Source of the DNA: Onchidella celtica
Taxonomy: Eukaryota > Mollusca > Gastropoda > Systellommatophora > Onchidiidae
Length of the DNA: 64,000 bases
Assembly: GCA_963931925.1 (NCBI GenBank)
Contig: OZ007583.1
Coordinates: 14,263,117-14,327,116, forward strand
Direction of reading: 5' to 3'
Made by a program: the position numbers and the translations under genes
Shown here: in pieces, positions 37,051 through 48,819 of the stretch
How the letters are laid out: each line of letters opens with the position of its first letter
How positions within the stretch are numbered: the first letter of the stretch is position 1
The notes under the pieces: model-generated
Database searches by the model: none
The model's input: only the letters and a program-made list of their open reading frames with translations
What the model was told of the DNA's origin: nothing

Positions 37051-38243
37051 AACTGATGAAACGTCTTACGCGGGGTATAAAACAAATGAAAAAGGTATAA
37101 TTACGAAAGAGTCTAAAGTAAATTGGACGAAATCAACATGGGTACATTTGAACGAAATGTGTGCAAGAATAAACCTAAAGCTACATGACAGAAGCAACAA
37201 ATAGGCCTTCGAACTCCACATAGAGGAAGAGATATCAACTGTCATCGAAGATGCCACATGATTTTATGCGGCGTACAAAAAACTTCAGCTAAACGAAATC
37301 ACCGAAAATTGGAAAGCCAAGAAATCTCAGGGACGTATTGTACGGGAATCCCCCAATATCGATCACTCTCTCTCCAACTCATTCTGGACAAACCACAACA
37401 TTCCGGACAAAATAAGAACTTTTATCACTAAGGGACGATTACAATTACTTCCATGTGAAAGCTTAATGAGTCTTTACTATCCTAATGTGTATTTCAAAAA
37501 ATGTAAATTTTGTAACCATCCTACAGAAACTGCCTCACATACTTTAAATGGATGCACAAAATTTAAGACCATGTATCAGAAGCGACACAACAGAATTGTT
37601 AACTTTATAACAAACAAAATTAAAGGAAACAGCATCAGCAATAAAATTGTCCTTATGGATATGCCCCTCACGCCAGCAATTTTTCAGGCTAGTAATATAT
37701 CCTTCAACCACTCACAAAACAGACCGGATATCACAGTCATAGACCCAGATAATAAGGCAGTAAAGCTTGTTGAAATATCTATCCCGTTCGATGCCTTCAT
37801 TGACAGGTGCTATCAGTCGAAATTTGATAAATACTATCCATTGTGTCTGGAAATTAATTCACTAAGATATCATTGTGAAATAATTCTTTTGATCTTTGGT
37901 TCATTAGGTCACGTCCACAAGAGAGTAAAAAGTGGACTATGTAAACTTGGCCTCAGTAACACCGAAGCGAAATTTATAGCAAAATACTGCAGTGTTAGCA
38001 GTGGCATAGGCTCTTTTAACGTATGGAAGCTGAGAGCAAGAAAGTAGGACAGAGGTAGTTTAGCATAAAGTGAAATAATATTGTATTAACTCTAATATTT
38101 TACCAGAGAAGAAGATTTGGAGAGCAAGAATGAAAGGGACCATAGCATGTATTTCCGCTTCTGTACAATGTGAAGTATTGTTTTTCCAATAAGATATTGT
38201 ACGGGTAAATTTGACATGTATTTCATGGAAATAAACAAATTTG

Positions 38244-38244
<1 letters not shown>
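37051..38244 (+). mobile_element. RLE-type LINE copy i (5'-truncated)
   Basis: Homologous to 46638-47502 at roughly 95% by eye. It encodes the C-terminal part of an R2/R4/NeSL-like protein: a zinc knuckle, CKFCNHPTETASHTLNGC, and a restriction-like endonuclease with RPDITVID and VEISIPFDAF, then a tail ending NVWKLRARK at 38047. In-frame stops at 37201-37203 (TAG) and about 37258 (TGA) are absent from copy iii. The 3' UTR ends with AATAAACAAATTTGAT at 38244, directly followed by (ATGT)n. (TATG)n lies on both sides. Confidence 0.85.
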
Positions 38245-38274
<30 letters not shown>

Positions 38275-38385
38275 TGTATGTATGTATGTATGTATGTATG
38301 TATGTATGTATGTATGTATGTATGTATGTATGTATGTATGTATGTATGTATGTCTGTATGTTTGTGTGTATGTATGTATGTATGT
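38245..38385. repeat. (TATG)n microsatellite array 2
   Basis: About 140 bp of TATG repeats between the 3' end of LINE copy i and the 5' region of the next LINE. Confidence 0.95.
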
Positions 38386-41300
38386 CAGGTCAGAAAAATC
38401 TGCTACTGGTAACATGTAATCCAGTACAACCTGTTTCATGAACTGGTACGCTATCATGGTATCAGTGGGCGTGCACCTGTCGGTGCAAACGGCCGGGGCG
38501 GAGGAGGTTTCATTAACCCAACGGCCACATGCTAGGGCACAATGTGACCCTCAGTACTTGAGTCCTTCATATTGGCCCCCGGTAGCGGTGTGGTCATAGG
38601 CTTGTTTGCCTAAATCACAGACGAAGAATTGAGCAAACTTCCCGGACGCAGCTTCGAAGCTGGCGGCAGCAGGCCAGTGTTTGATTGATAGGGCAGATGG
38701 CAATATACCGTCACTCTGGCCTGGATATCGTGACACAGAGCATCCACCAGTATTGGTGTTCTTTGGTTTGGGTCTTTCACCCTAGTCAGTTGGGACTGCG
38801 AGGCTGTGGAGTAGCCTACAGGCAGCCGGTCAGGCAATATGACTGTCCCTCTGGCATCCTCCTGCACCTGGATACATTTCCAGTCGTCTTGACCCTGTCT
38901 TGCCATTTGGATAAGTTGTGTCCAGGCGAGAGAGTGAGTCTGATGTTTGCGCAGCTCTTTGTCACTAAAAACAAATTCTTTGCGCCAGTCTTAACACTCA
39001 CCTCGTCTTCTTTCATCTTTGTCTCGTCTTCTTTCCTCTCAAAATTCCAACGGCGATGGGCGAGTGCGGTGGCAGCAGGTTTGGATAGACTGGAAGCTGT
39101 TAGCACAGACCAACACGTTGGTGGCTGTGGGCTATGGTCGCTTCATCGTCGATTGAAGTGGAGGCGTGGGGAGGCAGCACCCACAGTAGCTGAGCAGCCT
39201 TATTTAAGGATAGCACTGCTCACCTCAACTGAGGAAGGGGCTAGAAAAGGTGCCCTAAAGAAAGCCCACTTCACATCACCCTGACTGGTATACCGCGACC
39301 AGTGGGGATCCCTTTTTGCAGTCGAAACAAAAAGAAATTCAGCTTACTCAGGCTAGGAGCCTGGAATGTACGCACACTACAGGACAACTCAAACAACCCG
39401 GAACGACGCACTGCACTTATGGCCATTGAGCTCAGCAGGTACAACCTGGACATAGTGGCACTCAGTGAGACCAGACTCCCTGATAGTGGCCAACTCAAAG
39501 AGTTCAGTGGTGGATACACCTTCTTCTGGAAAGGCAAGGGTGCAGTCGAACCGAGACAGCATGGTGTTGGGTTTGCAATTAAAAATGACCTTGTCAGAAA
39601 CTTGCAGTCCATGCCAATTGAAATAAATGACAGGCTAATGACACTCAGGATCCCAGTTGGGAAAAGCCAGTCAGCCACCCTCATTAGCGCATATGCGCCC
39701 ACCATGACAAACCCAGATGAAGCCAAAGACAAGTTCTATTCTGATCTAGAATCTGTCATATGCTCTGTCCCGGCAGCTGATAAGCTGATTCTCTTGGGGG
39801 ACTTCAATGCTAGGGTTGGCTCCGAAATCTCAGCGTGGCCAAATGTTTTGGGCCCTCATGGAGTTGGTTCATGCAATAACAATGGGTTGCGCTTAATTAC
39901 TCTGTGCGCTGAATTTGGCCTGTTCATTACCAACACAAATTTTAGTCTCCCCGTGACAAACAGAACGTTATGGATGCATCCCCGCTCAAAGCATTGGCAT
40001 CTCATAGACTATGTCATTGTGAGGAAGACTGACAGAAAGGATGTCCTTGTAACAAAGGCGATGTGTGGTGCCGAGTGTGGAACTGAAGACAGACTCATTG
40101 TTTGCAAGCTCAGACTAACATTGAGGCGCAATAGACGCCCTCAAGGGAAAGCGCCACCTAAACGCCTAAATGTTTCAAAACTCTGCTCAGCTGAGAAACA
40201 CAGCGAGCTCTCATCAGAACTCTCCTCAAAATTGGATTGCGTGACATTTGACCCTGAGAACATTGAACAGAGCTGGACTGACCTAAATACGAATGTACAC
40301 TCTTGCGCCAGCAGCACAGTTGGTTTTCCTGTCCGCAAACACCAGGACTGGTTCAATGATAATTATAATGAAATCAAAGTGCTCATCGAAGAAAAAAATA
40401 GTCTCATCCAAGCTCACTGCAGTGACCCCTCTTCCACAGCAAAAGCTGACGCACTGCGTGCACGTAAGGGTGTACTCCAGAAGAAGCTGAGGAAAATGAA
40501 AAATGACTGGCTTGAAGAGCGAGTAAGAGAAACTCAGAAATATGCCGACACAAACAACACTAGAAAGTTCTTTGAGAGCCTCCGAGCTGTGTTTGGACCA
40601 TCCCGCTCTGGCACTACGCCACTTCTTGCGTCAGATGGTTCAACACGCATTGTTGAATTGAATGCCATAATTCAGCGTTGGGCAGAACATTTCGGAGGTG
40701 TGCTAAATCGGCCATCAAATATAAATACTGAGTCCATTGACCGCCTCCCTCAGACTCCTATTAATGCAGCTCTTGCCAAGCCATTCACAGCAAATGAGAC
40801 CCGAACTGCCACAAATCAGATGTCCTTTAACAAATCACCAGGCGTGGATTCAATTCCTGCTGAGGTGTATGCCTTCGGTGGAGAAAAGCTTATTGAAAGG
40901 TTGACCGAGTTGTTCAATCATATGTTGAAAGCAGGGAAGCTGCCACAGGACTTCAAAGATGCTTCAATCATCCATCTGTACAAAAACAAAGGGGACAGCC
41001 AAGTCTGTGACAACCATCGGGGAATCTCTCTACTTTCAATTGCTGGCAAAATATTGGCAAGAATGCTTCTGAATCGCCTTCTTGATCACCTCTCGTCAAA
41101 TGACTTGCTTCCCGAGAGCCAATGTGGCTTTCGTAAAGAGAGGGGAACGGCGGATATGATTTTTGCTGCCAGACAGATTCAGGAAAAATGCAAGGAACAA
41201 AATAAAGCGCTGTATATCACATTTGTTGACCTCAAAGCTTTTGACACAGTGTGTCGTGAAGGCCTCTGGAAAATCTTGGCGAAGTTTGGGTGTCCACCCG

Positions 41301-42668
41301 AATTCATCACAATAGTGCGCCAGTTTCATGATGGCATGCAAGCTGCAGTCAAAAGCAACGGCAGTGTTTCAGAGCCCTTTCCTGTCACAAATGGGGTAAA
41401 ACAGGGTTGTGTCTTAGCCCCAACTCTGTTCAGCATCATGTTCTCTGCAATGCTACAAGAAGCCTTTAGCTCTCCTCCTCAAGGGGTAAGCATCAACTAC
41501 CGAACTGATGGCAGTCTATTCAACCTCAGGAGACTTCAGGCAAAAACCAAAACCAAAAGTACTCAAGTCTGTGACCTACTATTTGCTGATGATTGTGCAC
41601 TTCTGGCACACGATGAGGATAGCATGCAAAACTGTGTTGATAAGTTCTCTAGTGCCTGTGACAACTTTGGCCTCACAATAAGCACAAAGAAGACGGAAGT
41701 GCTCCATCAGCCTACTCCAGACGACAAGTATGCTGTGACCCCAAATATCAAAGTCCATGACAGTCTTCTGAAGGTGTCGGAGAACTTCACCTATCTTGGC
41801 AGTACACTGTCTTCCGCGGCTCGTGTTGATACTGAAATTCTCTCAAGAATCAGCAAAGCCAGCTCTGCATTTGGCAGGCTTCGAATGGATGTCGCCGGCA
41901 TTCGCACAGACACTAAGCTGAAAGTGTACAATGCTGTGGTCCTTCCCACCCTACTCTATGGGGCTGAAACCTGGACAGTGTACCAATCGCATGCCAGAAA
42001 GCTAAATCACTTTCATCTGGCCTGCCTTAGAAAGATCCTAAGGATCAAATGGCAGGATAAAATTCCAGACACTGAGGTCCTTAATCGTGCCAAGTAATTG
42101 AGCATCTTCTGCCACCTGAAAAAAATTCAGCTACGTTGGGCAGGACATGTTGTCAGAATGCCCGACTCAACACTCCCTAAGCAAATCTTCTTCTCTGAGC
42201 TCCCCAATGGAACGAGGAATGTTGGGGCCCCAAAGAGACGTTACAAAGACACTCTCAAGCAATCACTGAAGGCCTTTGCCATTGATGTGAGTGAGTGGGA
42301 AAAGCTCTTGCTTGATCCTGCCAATTGGAGGGCGGCCCTTACCAGAGGCAGCAAAGCATGGGAAGCTGACAGAGTCCAGCAGGCTATCAAAAAAAAAGAG
42401 AACGGCGCAAGAAAAGGCCCAGTGGTAGTGAACCAACGGAGCACTCTTGTCATTTATGCGGAAGGGTCTGCAGGGCAAAAATAGGACTTATCAGTCACAT
42501 GAGAAGCCATAAGTCATGAAAGAACAGTCTTTCCATTCTGTCCTCTGTGTCCTTTAGTTCTCTTTATTGTCCATGTGTTGAAATTCTCAACAATTTCTGT
42601 TCTTTATTCCTCTGGTGTTGTTAAGGTCATCATCATACCTGATGGACGAACTATTACAAACTATTATT
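38386..42668 (+). mobile_element. Endonuclease-RT LINE, near full length
   Basis: Single-ORF LINE with about 0.9 kb of GC-richer 5' UTR, an endonuclease/RT frame (39302-42484), a short 3' UTR and an end reading ATTACAAACTATTATT before a TATG array. Its 3' UTR is short (about 150 bp). It lies between two TATG arrays, as do the RLE LINEs around it. Clade not assigned; the C-terminal C2H2 tail and single ORF are typical of mollusc RTE/L2-type LINEs. Confidence 0.85.
39302..42520 (+). pseudogene. LINE endonuclease/reverse transcriptase
   Basis: About 1060 codons. The EEP (AP-like) endonuclease shows WNVRTLQD, ALSETRLPD, LLGDFNARVG and DYVIV. The usual T-D-H-R-L motif reads TEDRL, so the catalytic His is lost. 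RT shows NKSPGVDSIPAEV, DNHRGISLLSIAGKILARM, AGFRKERGTADM-type block (CGFRKERGTADM), motif A FVDLKAFDTV (one residue shorter than the common VDLTKAFD), motif B NGVKQGCVLAPTLFS and motif C LLFADDCALL near 41580. A stop, TAA, at 42095-42097 splits off the WAGHVVRM tail. Near 42440 a frameshift removes the terminal C2H2 finger, which is readable in the next frame as CHLCGRVC...GLISHMRSH and ends at 42518. At least four lesions, so inactive. Confidence 0.85.
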
Positions 42669-42735
42669 ATGTACGTATGTATGTATGTATGTATGTATGT
42701 ATGTATGTATGTATGTATATATGTATATATGTGTG
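42669..42735. repeat. (TATG)n microsatellite array 3
   Basis: Short TATG array with TATA variants, directly after the LINE 3' end. Confidence 0.9.
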
Positions 42736-43097
42736 TACACAGGGTCTGGAAGAAAAGATATCATTTAATCTAATTCATCTCTAACAATATTTTGTCATAT
42801 ACAGTAGCTTTCAGTGGTGCATTCACTCCCTTTTTTCTTCGTTTTTTATCAGTCAAAAGGCTTTTATCAATGCAATGCATGTTGGTAATTCCATACACTA
42901 TATTACTACTATGCATTCTCATTACAATGCATGTTGGTTACTCCATACACTATATTACTATTATACAGTTTCATTGTATTACACTATTTAGGTTGTTGGT
43001 ATGCTTGTAAGCTGATATATTATGTTGAATATGTGATTATGCAATTGGATTGTTCATTGCATGTGAAAAATCATATAGTCAATAAAATTCTCGAAGT
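42736..43097 (+). mobile_element. Probable LINE 3'-end fragment
   Basis: No coding motif. It ends AATAAAATTCTCGAAG immediately before a TATG array, similar in form to the 3' ends at 38244 and 43697. A unit of about 50 bp starting CAATGCATGTTGGT is duplicated in tandem at about 42872 and 42925. Confidence 0.4.
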
Positions 43098-43130
43098 ATG
43101 TAGGTATGTATGTATGTATGTATGTATGAT
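43098..43130. repeat. (TATG)n microsatellite array 4
   Basis: Eight TATG-type units. Confidence 0.9.
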
Positions 43131-43698
43131 TATATATTATGATTATATATATTTTGATAACACCCAAGAAAATTATGACACCACTGCCAACAGGCCTGAT
43201 ATTACAATTATTGATCGTGAACACAAAAGAGTATGGCTTGTAGAGGTTGCAGTCTGTTTTGATGCCCATATTGAAAACTGCTACCAAAATAAATTTAATA
43301 AATATTTCCCCCTCAGTATGGAGATAAACAAAATGGGATTTAACACCCGTGTAATTGTTTTGATTGTTGGCAGTCTGGGCCACATTCATAAAAATTTTTC
43401 TAAAGGATTGTTCCAACTAAATATCAGAAAATAGGAAATCCGGGGTCTCTGCAAATACTTAAGCAATAGTGCAATATTCTCATCCCATCACATATGGAAA
43501 CGCCGTTGTAAATCCCATCCTCTATAATCTATGTACTGTGTCATTACCCTTTTATATCATTATTTCAATATTCTTCATGAGTCTTGTTTCCTGTTTACCT
43601 GCATCCAGCATGCTACCATCCATTTTGATGTATTTCTCATCATCATTTTTCTATGATGTTACATTACTTGTATTGTATTATAGAGAAATAAAGATATT
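43131..43698 (+). mobile_element. RLE-type LINE copy ii, diverged 3' fragment
   Basis: 43170-43434 encodes RPDITIIDREHKRVWLVEVA, then QNKFNKYFPLSMEINKMGF and VGSLGHIHK, a diverged match to the endonuclease region of copies i and iii. The Arg-Pro-Asp and the following acidic residues are kept. It ends at TAG 43432-43434. The 3' UTR ends AATAAAGATATTGAT and then ATGTATGT. A different subfamily from copies i and iii, judging by the low identity. Confidence 0.75.
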
Positions 43699-43759
43699 GA
43701 TATGTATGTCAATATAGGTGAGCAGAAGCTCGGGGGGAGGCAGAGCACTAGGATAACAG

Positions 43760-44303
43760 TTTTAAGAGAAAATAAGTATTAGGCGGACGAAGGTTGTAGT
43801 GCCTAGTAAGTGCTCAAGAAAGCAAAGCGGGAGTGAAAAAAGGAAGAAAGAAAAATGATCAAGATGGGACTAGAACCCGCGACCTCTGCTACGGCACCCG
43901 TCGCCTTGCCAAGAAGAAAACAGATAAAACTCGGAGGCATACATCTTGTATTCGTTGTCCTAGGTGTTCGTATTGTCCAATGCCAGGCGGGTGAAAAAGA
44001 GAGAACAGGGAGGGGAGAGGTGACACGGGTGGGTTGGGTCCCAGCGAACGAATACTCAAGTCAGCAAAAAACACCGTGAAACAGTTCGGCCACGATCGTC
44101 TCTTTTTATAGAGACGGAGTGGCCGAACGGTTAAGCGATCTGTTTTCTTCTTGGCAAGGCGACGGGTGCCGTAGCAGAGGTCGCGGGTTCTAGTCTCATC
44201 TTGATCATTTTTCTTTCTTCCTTCTTTCACTCCCGCTTTGCTTTCTTGAGCACTTACTAGGCACTACAACCTTCGTCCGCCTAATACTTATTTTCTCTTA
44301 AAA
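43760..44303. repeat. Large inverted repeat with tRNA-like arms (SINE-derived)
   Basis: Arms 43760-43925 and 44138-44303 are near-perfect reverse complements of 166 bp around a 212-bp centre. The right arm with its upstream sequence reads like a tRNA gene: TGGCCGAACGG (A box, 44119) and GCGGGTTCTAGTC (B box, near 44183), as in Leu/Ser tRNAs. The left arm carries the complementary B box. This fits two tRNA-derived SINEs inserted head to head, or one foldback. A working tRNA is unlikely because no acceptor stem forms. Confidence 0.7.
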
Positions 44304-44320
44304 ATGTATGTATGTATGTA
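44304..44320. repeat. (ATGT)n tract before LINE copy iii
   Basis: Four ATGT units between the inverted repeat and the LINE 5' end. Confidence 0.8.
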
Positions 44321-47300
44321 TCCCTGTTCCGGTTCAAGATGGCGGATAGGCCAGCAGGGCTTTGTGCTTCTGTGCACGATCCGTGGTAACTGCCCCCGTT
44401 AACGTAGTTATGGTCTGAAAAGGGTTGGGCCTGTTTACCAGGCTCAAAATGTGCGTGAAGGATGCTGTGAAAAGTGGTAAAATTCGATGGATTATAGCTG
44501 GAGTAGAAAACAACAGGAAAGCAGACATCCAACATGGCGACAACACTCTTCAAAACCCCGTGAGTTGGTCTAACTTTCATGATCCCCAGCTTTGGGATGA
44601 GTTTGTAGCTGCAGAGAAAACTTTTAGGAATTCTCTTAGCACCAAGCCAATAACACTTAGAAATAGATATTGTCATGCCGACCCCAGCAAGTGGTGGAAG
44701 CTTGTGTCATTGCTGTGCAGCATATTTCATAGGGGCAATGGATATCAACACACCAGGCCAGACGGCCAGCCGTTCAGTATTTGTTTTCTGAAATATGTAA
44801 AGAGAATACTTCTGAAATTCCCTGTGACAATCCCAGAGGAATTCGAAGAAGCTGAGAACAACCCAGATAATGTACCACCTAATCAGAGCAAGTCGCTACT
44901 TAACAATATTCATTTCATGTTGTCTTTTGTGAAAGTTCATATTCAGCCATGTTTCAGTAAGGGAAAACCCCACCTCAATAACAACACGGACAAGTCAAAG
45001 GTATCTAAAGAGGAGATCACCACTCTGTGGCAAACCAATCAAACTAAAGCCATTGAAATTATTAACAACGAAGGGAAAATGCCGAAATCTGCTTCGTGCT
45101 CAATAAATATAGACACCATAGAACAATATTTTAAAGAGCGCTGTCAGCGATCCCTTAATACCATCCAGATACCAACATGGCAAAATGATGTCATCACCCC
45201 AGATCCCGATTGGGCACCGTCCACCGACCCATTTAATGATGACGAAATTAAGACAGTTATTAAAAGCCTACCAACTAAACGTTCCCCAGGAGCAGATGGG
45301 GTCACATACGATACCATCAAACAAAACATAAACAAGCTCACGCCCGTGCTTAGAGCAATTTTCAACACTTGCCTCGCCCACCGTCGCGTTCCGCCCGAAT
45401 GGAAACACGGGATAATAAAACTTGTTCCGAAAAAGAACGGTAAGCCAGAGAACATTGAAGACTGGCGACCAATTTCTTTGCTGCTGACCTCTTACAAGAT
45501 ATTTTTAAAAGCAATTCAAGCACGACATGTAAAATGGATCGTAGAAACACAAAGATTATCATCTCGGCAGAAAGGATCCATGCCAAGAAACGGGCTACAA
45601 GAACATGTATTTAAAAACAACGATATCTGACTTTCTGCATACAATTTCCAAACTCTTCGTCGGATTCGTCGACATAAAAGAGGCCTTCGGAAGCATCGAC
45701 CACGAATTTATGCTCAATGAAATGAGCGCAGCCGGATACCCTAAACCATTTATAGATATCACAAGAGACATATACAATGGATCAACATTCCAAGTAATGA
45801 CCGCCCGTGCAATAACGCAACCCATCAAGCGTAGTAGAGGAATTATCCAAGGCTGCCCTTGGTCAGTGATAGCCTTCGAACAGGACATAGATAAATGGCT
45901 TCGATGGATAGAGCACTCTTACGACCCAGTGCACATCCCAAACCCCGTTCAAGGCTATGTAGATGATGTCAACTTCACTGCAACGACAGAAGAAGCCCTA
46001 AAGGAAATGGCATTAAAAACTAACTCTTTTTTAAACACCAGCGGAATGGAAATTAAACACCGTAAATGTACCATTTTACATGGACAAAGAACGGGAAACA
46101 ACTGGAAGAGAAACACAACAACAGGATATAACCAGATAACAGTACAAGGCAGCCCATTGCCCATGTATGAAAAAGAACAATGTTATACGTATCTAGGATA
46201 CGACTTCAACATCTCAAATAGTGCCGATAAACAGCAAGTGACGTCACTGATTAGAGACTACGAAAAGTCACTCAATAACATTGACAAAACGCTGTTACCA
46301 CCAAGCGCAAAAATTGAGGCTGTCAACATAATGTGCAACCAAAAGATAAACTTCTATTATCCAAACCTCACCTTCACTGAAAAGGATATAAATCACCTTG
46401 AAGATATTATTGCCAATATGGTCAGGGAGTGGCTAAATCTTAACAACTCTGCCACTAGAGCCTTCATGTTTACACCAAAGTCACCCGGAGGACTAGGTCT
46501 ACTCAGCCCACGTGTAATGTACTATGCGAAACACCTGGCATTCTACCTGTCGGTATTGAACAGCGACGACCCACAGGTTAGAGAAACAGCGAGAAAATCA
46601 TTAAAACTGCACATGGACAAACGCAAGGTTGCAAACACGACTGATGAAACGTCTTTCGCGAGATATAAAACAAATGAAAAAGGTATAATCAGGAAAGAGT
46701 CTAAAGTAAACTGGACGAGATCAACATGGGTACATGTGAACGAAATATGTGCTAGAATGAACCTAAAGCTACATGACAGAAACAACAAATATGCCTTCGA
46801 ACTCCACATAGATGAAGAGATATCAACTGTCATCGAAGATGCCACACGATTTTATGCGGCGTACAAAAAACTTCAGCTAAACGAAATCACCGAAAGTTGG
46901 AAAGCCAAGAAATCTCAGGGACGTATTGTACGGGAATCCCCCAATATCGATCACTCTCTCTCCAACTCATTCTGGACAAACCACAACATTCCGGACAAAA
47001 TAAGAACTTTTATCACTAAGGGACGATTACAATTACTTCCATGTGAAAGCTTAATGAGTCTTTACTATCCTACTGTGTATTCCAAAAAATGTAAACTTTG
47101 TAACCATCCTACAGAAACTGCCTCACATATTTTAAATGGATGCACAACATTCAAGACCATGTATCAGAAGCGACACAATAGAATTGTTAACTTTATAACA
47201 AACAAAATTAAAGGAAACAGCATCAACAATAAAATTGTCCTTATGGATACGCCCCTCACGCCAGCAATTTTTCAGTCTAGTAATATATCCTTCAACCACT

Positions 47301-47502
47301 CACAAAACAGACCGGATATCACAGTCATAGACCCAGATAATAAGGCAGTAAAGCTTGTTGAAATATCTACCCCATTCGATGCCTTCATTGACAGGTGCTA
47401 TCAGTCGAAATTTGATAAATACTATCCCTTGTGTCTGGAAATTAATTCACTAGGATATCATTGTGAAATAATTCTTTTGATCTTTGGTTCATTAGGTCAC
47501 GT
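44321..47502 (+). mobile_element. RLE-type LINE copy iii (R2/R4/NeSL/HERO-like), 3'-truncated
   Basis: Starts CCCTGTTCCGGTTCAAGATGG right after an (ATGT)n tract and appears 5'-complete or nearly so. It encodes RT and the start of a restriction-like endonuclease, and is cut after LGHV at 47502, where it leaves homology with copy i. No 3' UTR or terminal microsatellite follows. Confidence 0.85.
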
Positions 47503-47512
47503 GATTCGATAA
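44425..47512 (+). pseudogene. RLE-LINE reverse transcriptase/endonuclease
   Basis: Frame 1 (44425-45630) has a long N-terminal region, then RT blocks KRSPGADGVTYDTIK, PPEWKHGIIKLVPKK and EDWRPISLLLTSYK, and LSSRQKGSMPRNGLQEHVF. A one-base shift near 45605 moves the rest into frame 2 (45605-47512): motif A VDIKEAFGSIDHE, motif B RGIIQGCPWSVIAFEQD, motif C GYVDDVNF near 45955, thumb, zinc knuckle CKLCNHPTETASHILNGC near 47093, and RPDITVID with VEISTPFDAF. Absence of an N-terminal AP-type endonuclease, with knuckle plus RPD endonuclease at the C-terminus, defines the RLE class. The frameshift and loss of the C-terminal tail make it inactive. Clade within the class is not determined. Confidence 0.85.
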
Positions 47513-48137
47513 TGTCGAAAATAATACTACTGCATACCGTGTCGGCTTTCTTTGAAGTTTATATTTGTTCTGTGATTTTGCCCAATTGCACACGACCCAT
47601 GTCGAATGGTGTCGAATGAAACTCTTGCCACGATCTAAATTATCACTGAAATATTTTTTTGGTGCAAGCGAAATCCTATGTTTATCTATGTTTATGTACA
47701 TACATGGAACGCGAGTCCAATTGGACTAATATGAAAAAGAAAACTAGGTTCAATTGCCCAGTAAACAGCAAAGCTAGTAAACATGTGGTAGGAAAAGAGT
47801 TCTTATAGAATTAATCTTCTCTTCTGATAAGGTAGCTGTATTGAGTCCTAGGGGTGTCAAGTCTGTGATGAGAGCCACCCCCACCCCCACCCCGACTGTG
47901 TTAGTCAAACGAGAAAACAAAAGTAGGTGGGGGAAAATTTCAAAACTTAATCATTCAATATTGTGCCCTTGATGAGTTTTTTTTTTTTTATAAGTAAAGC
48001 CAAGGAAGAGAAAATTAAAGATGGTTGTAAGAATATCAAGCCTTAAATTCACGGTCAAATTCACAATAGCAGTTACAAATTATGCAGATGATATATAAAG
48101 AACCAATTAATCCATCAATCCATCAATCAGTACGAAT
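47513..48137. other. Unassigned intronic sequence
   Basis: No gene, no clear repeat. A C-rich stretch near 47877-47893 and a T run near 47980. Confidence 0.4.
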
Positions 48138-48320
48138 AAGGTGAAAGGTGCTCGCCTGTCATGCCCAAGGTACCGGGTTCGGATCCCAGTCGCTGCAGGC
48201 ATGTTGGAATTTCGGGATAAGGACGGATTCTTGGACATACTGAAAACATGCAAAATTTGAGGAGAGCGTGTAGACCACAAAAACTGTGGAGAACGTGAGG
48301 ATTTTGCTGGATTTTACCAT
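48138..48320 (+). mobile_element. tRNA-derived SINE-like sequence
   Basis: GGTGCTCGCCTGTCATGCCC followed about 25 bp on by CCGGGTTCGGATCCC. This resembles a pol III A region and B box (GGTTCGAxxCC) as found at the head of tRNA-derived SINEs. The tail and target duplication were not resolved. Confidence 0.5.
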
Positions 48321-48819
48321 TGAATTTGGCACACCCGGTGGAGGAATGTTGAACAGAAAGATTCAGATGGTTTAAAAAAACAAACAAATTACTCAGAAAA
48401 TGGCACTGCTTTCTATTCTCCTCAACAAAAGAATACAAAGGGAAATTTCAATAAAGAAAAGTTAGGATTGAAAAATAGTATCAGTGCAATTCTTCGCGCT
48501 ATTATAAAACGATCACCGCCTTTAATAATGATATACAACAATGTATTTATTCTAATGGTTCCCTTTATATAACTGATTAGTTTAATATAGAATCGATCAG
48601 GGTGAGGAAAAATATTCAATATTATCCAGAAATTGCCGCATACGTCTAATGTATTCTATCATTGTAATAGAAATGCCAGATATAAAGGCAGCCACACCCC
48701 AGGAACTCTCTTTTTTACAAAAGAATGGTCATTTCTTGAAACGATTTTGAGAATTTGAAGACTCATTGCGGGAGGTATCAAACAAGAGGACATCAGCGAG
48801 GATAACTGTATACATTCTA
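48321..48819. other. Unassigned intronic sequence
   Basis: No coding motif or repeat identified. Confidence 0.4.

Noticed and set aside
36646-37100. Val-Cys-Met-Tyr repeat proteins over TATG arrays (also at 38.1-38.4 kb)
   Set aside because: Translation of a tetranucleotide repeat. Only the first 67 bases (the signal-peptide exon) are kept.
44105-44200. Functional tRNA gene
   Set aside because: A and B boxes are present, but acceptor and anticodon stems do not form; the sequence is part of a repeat.
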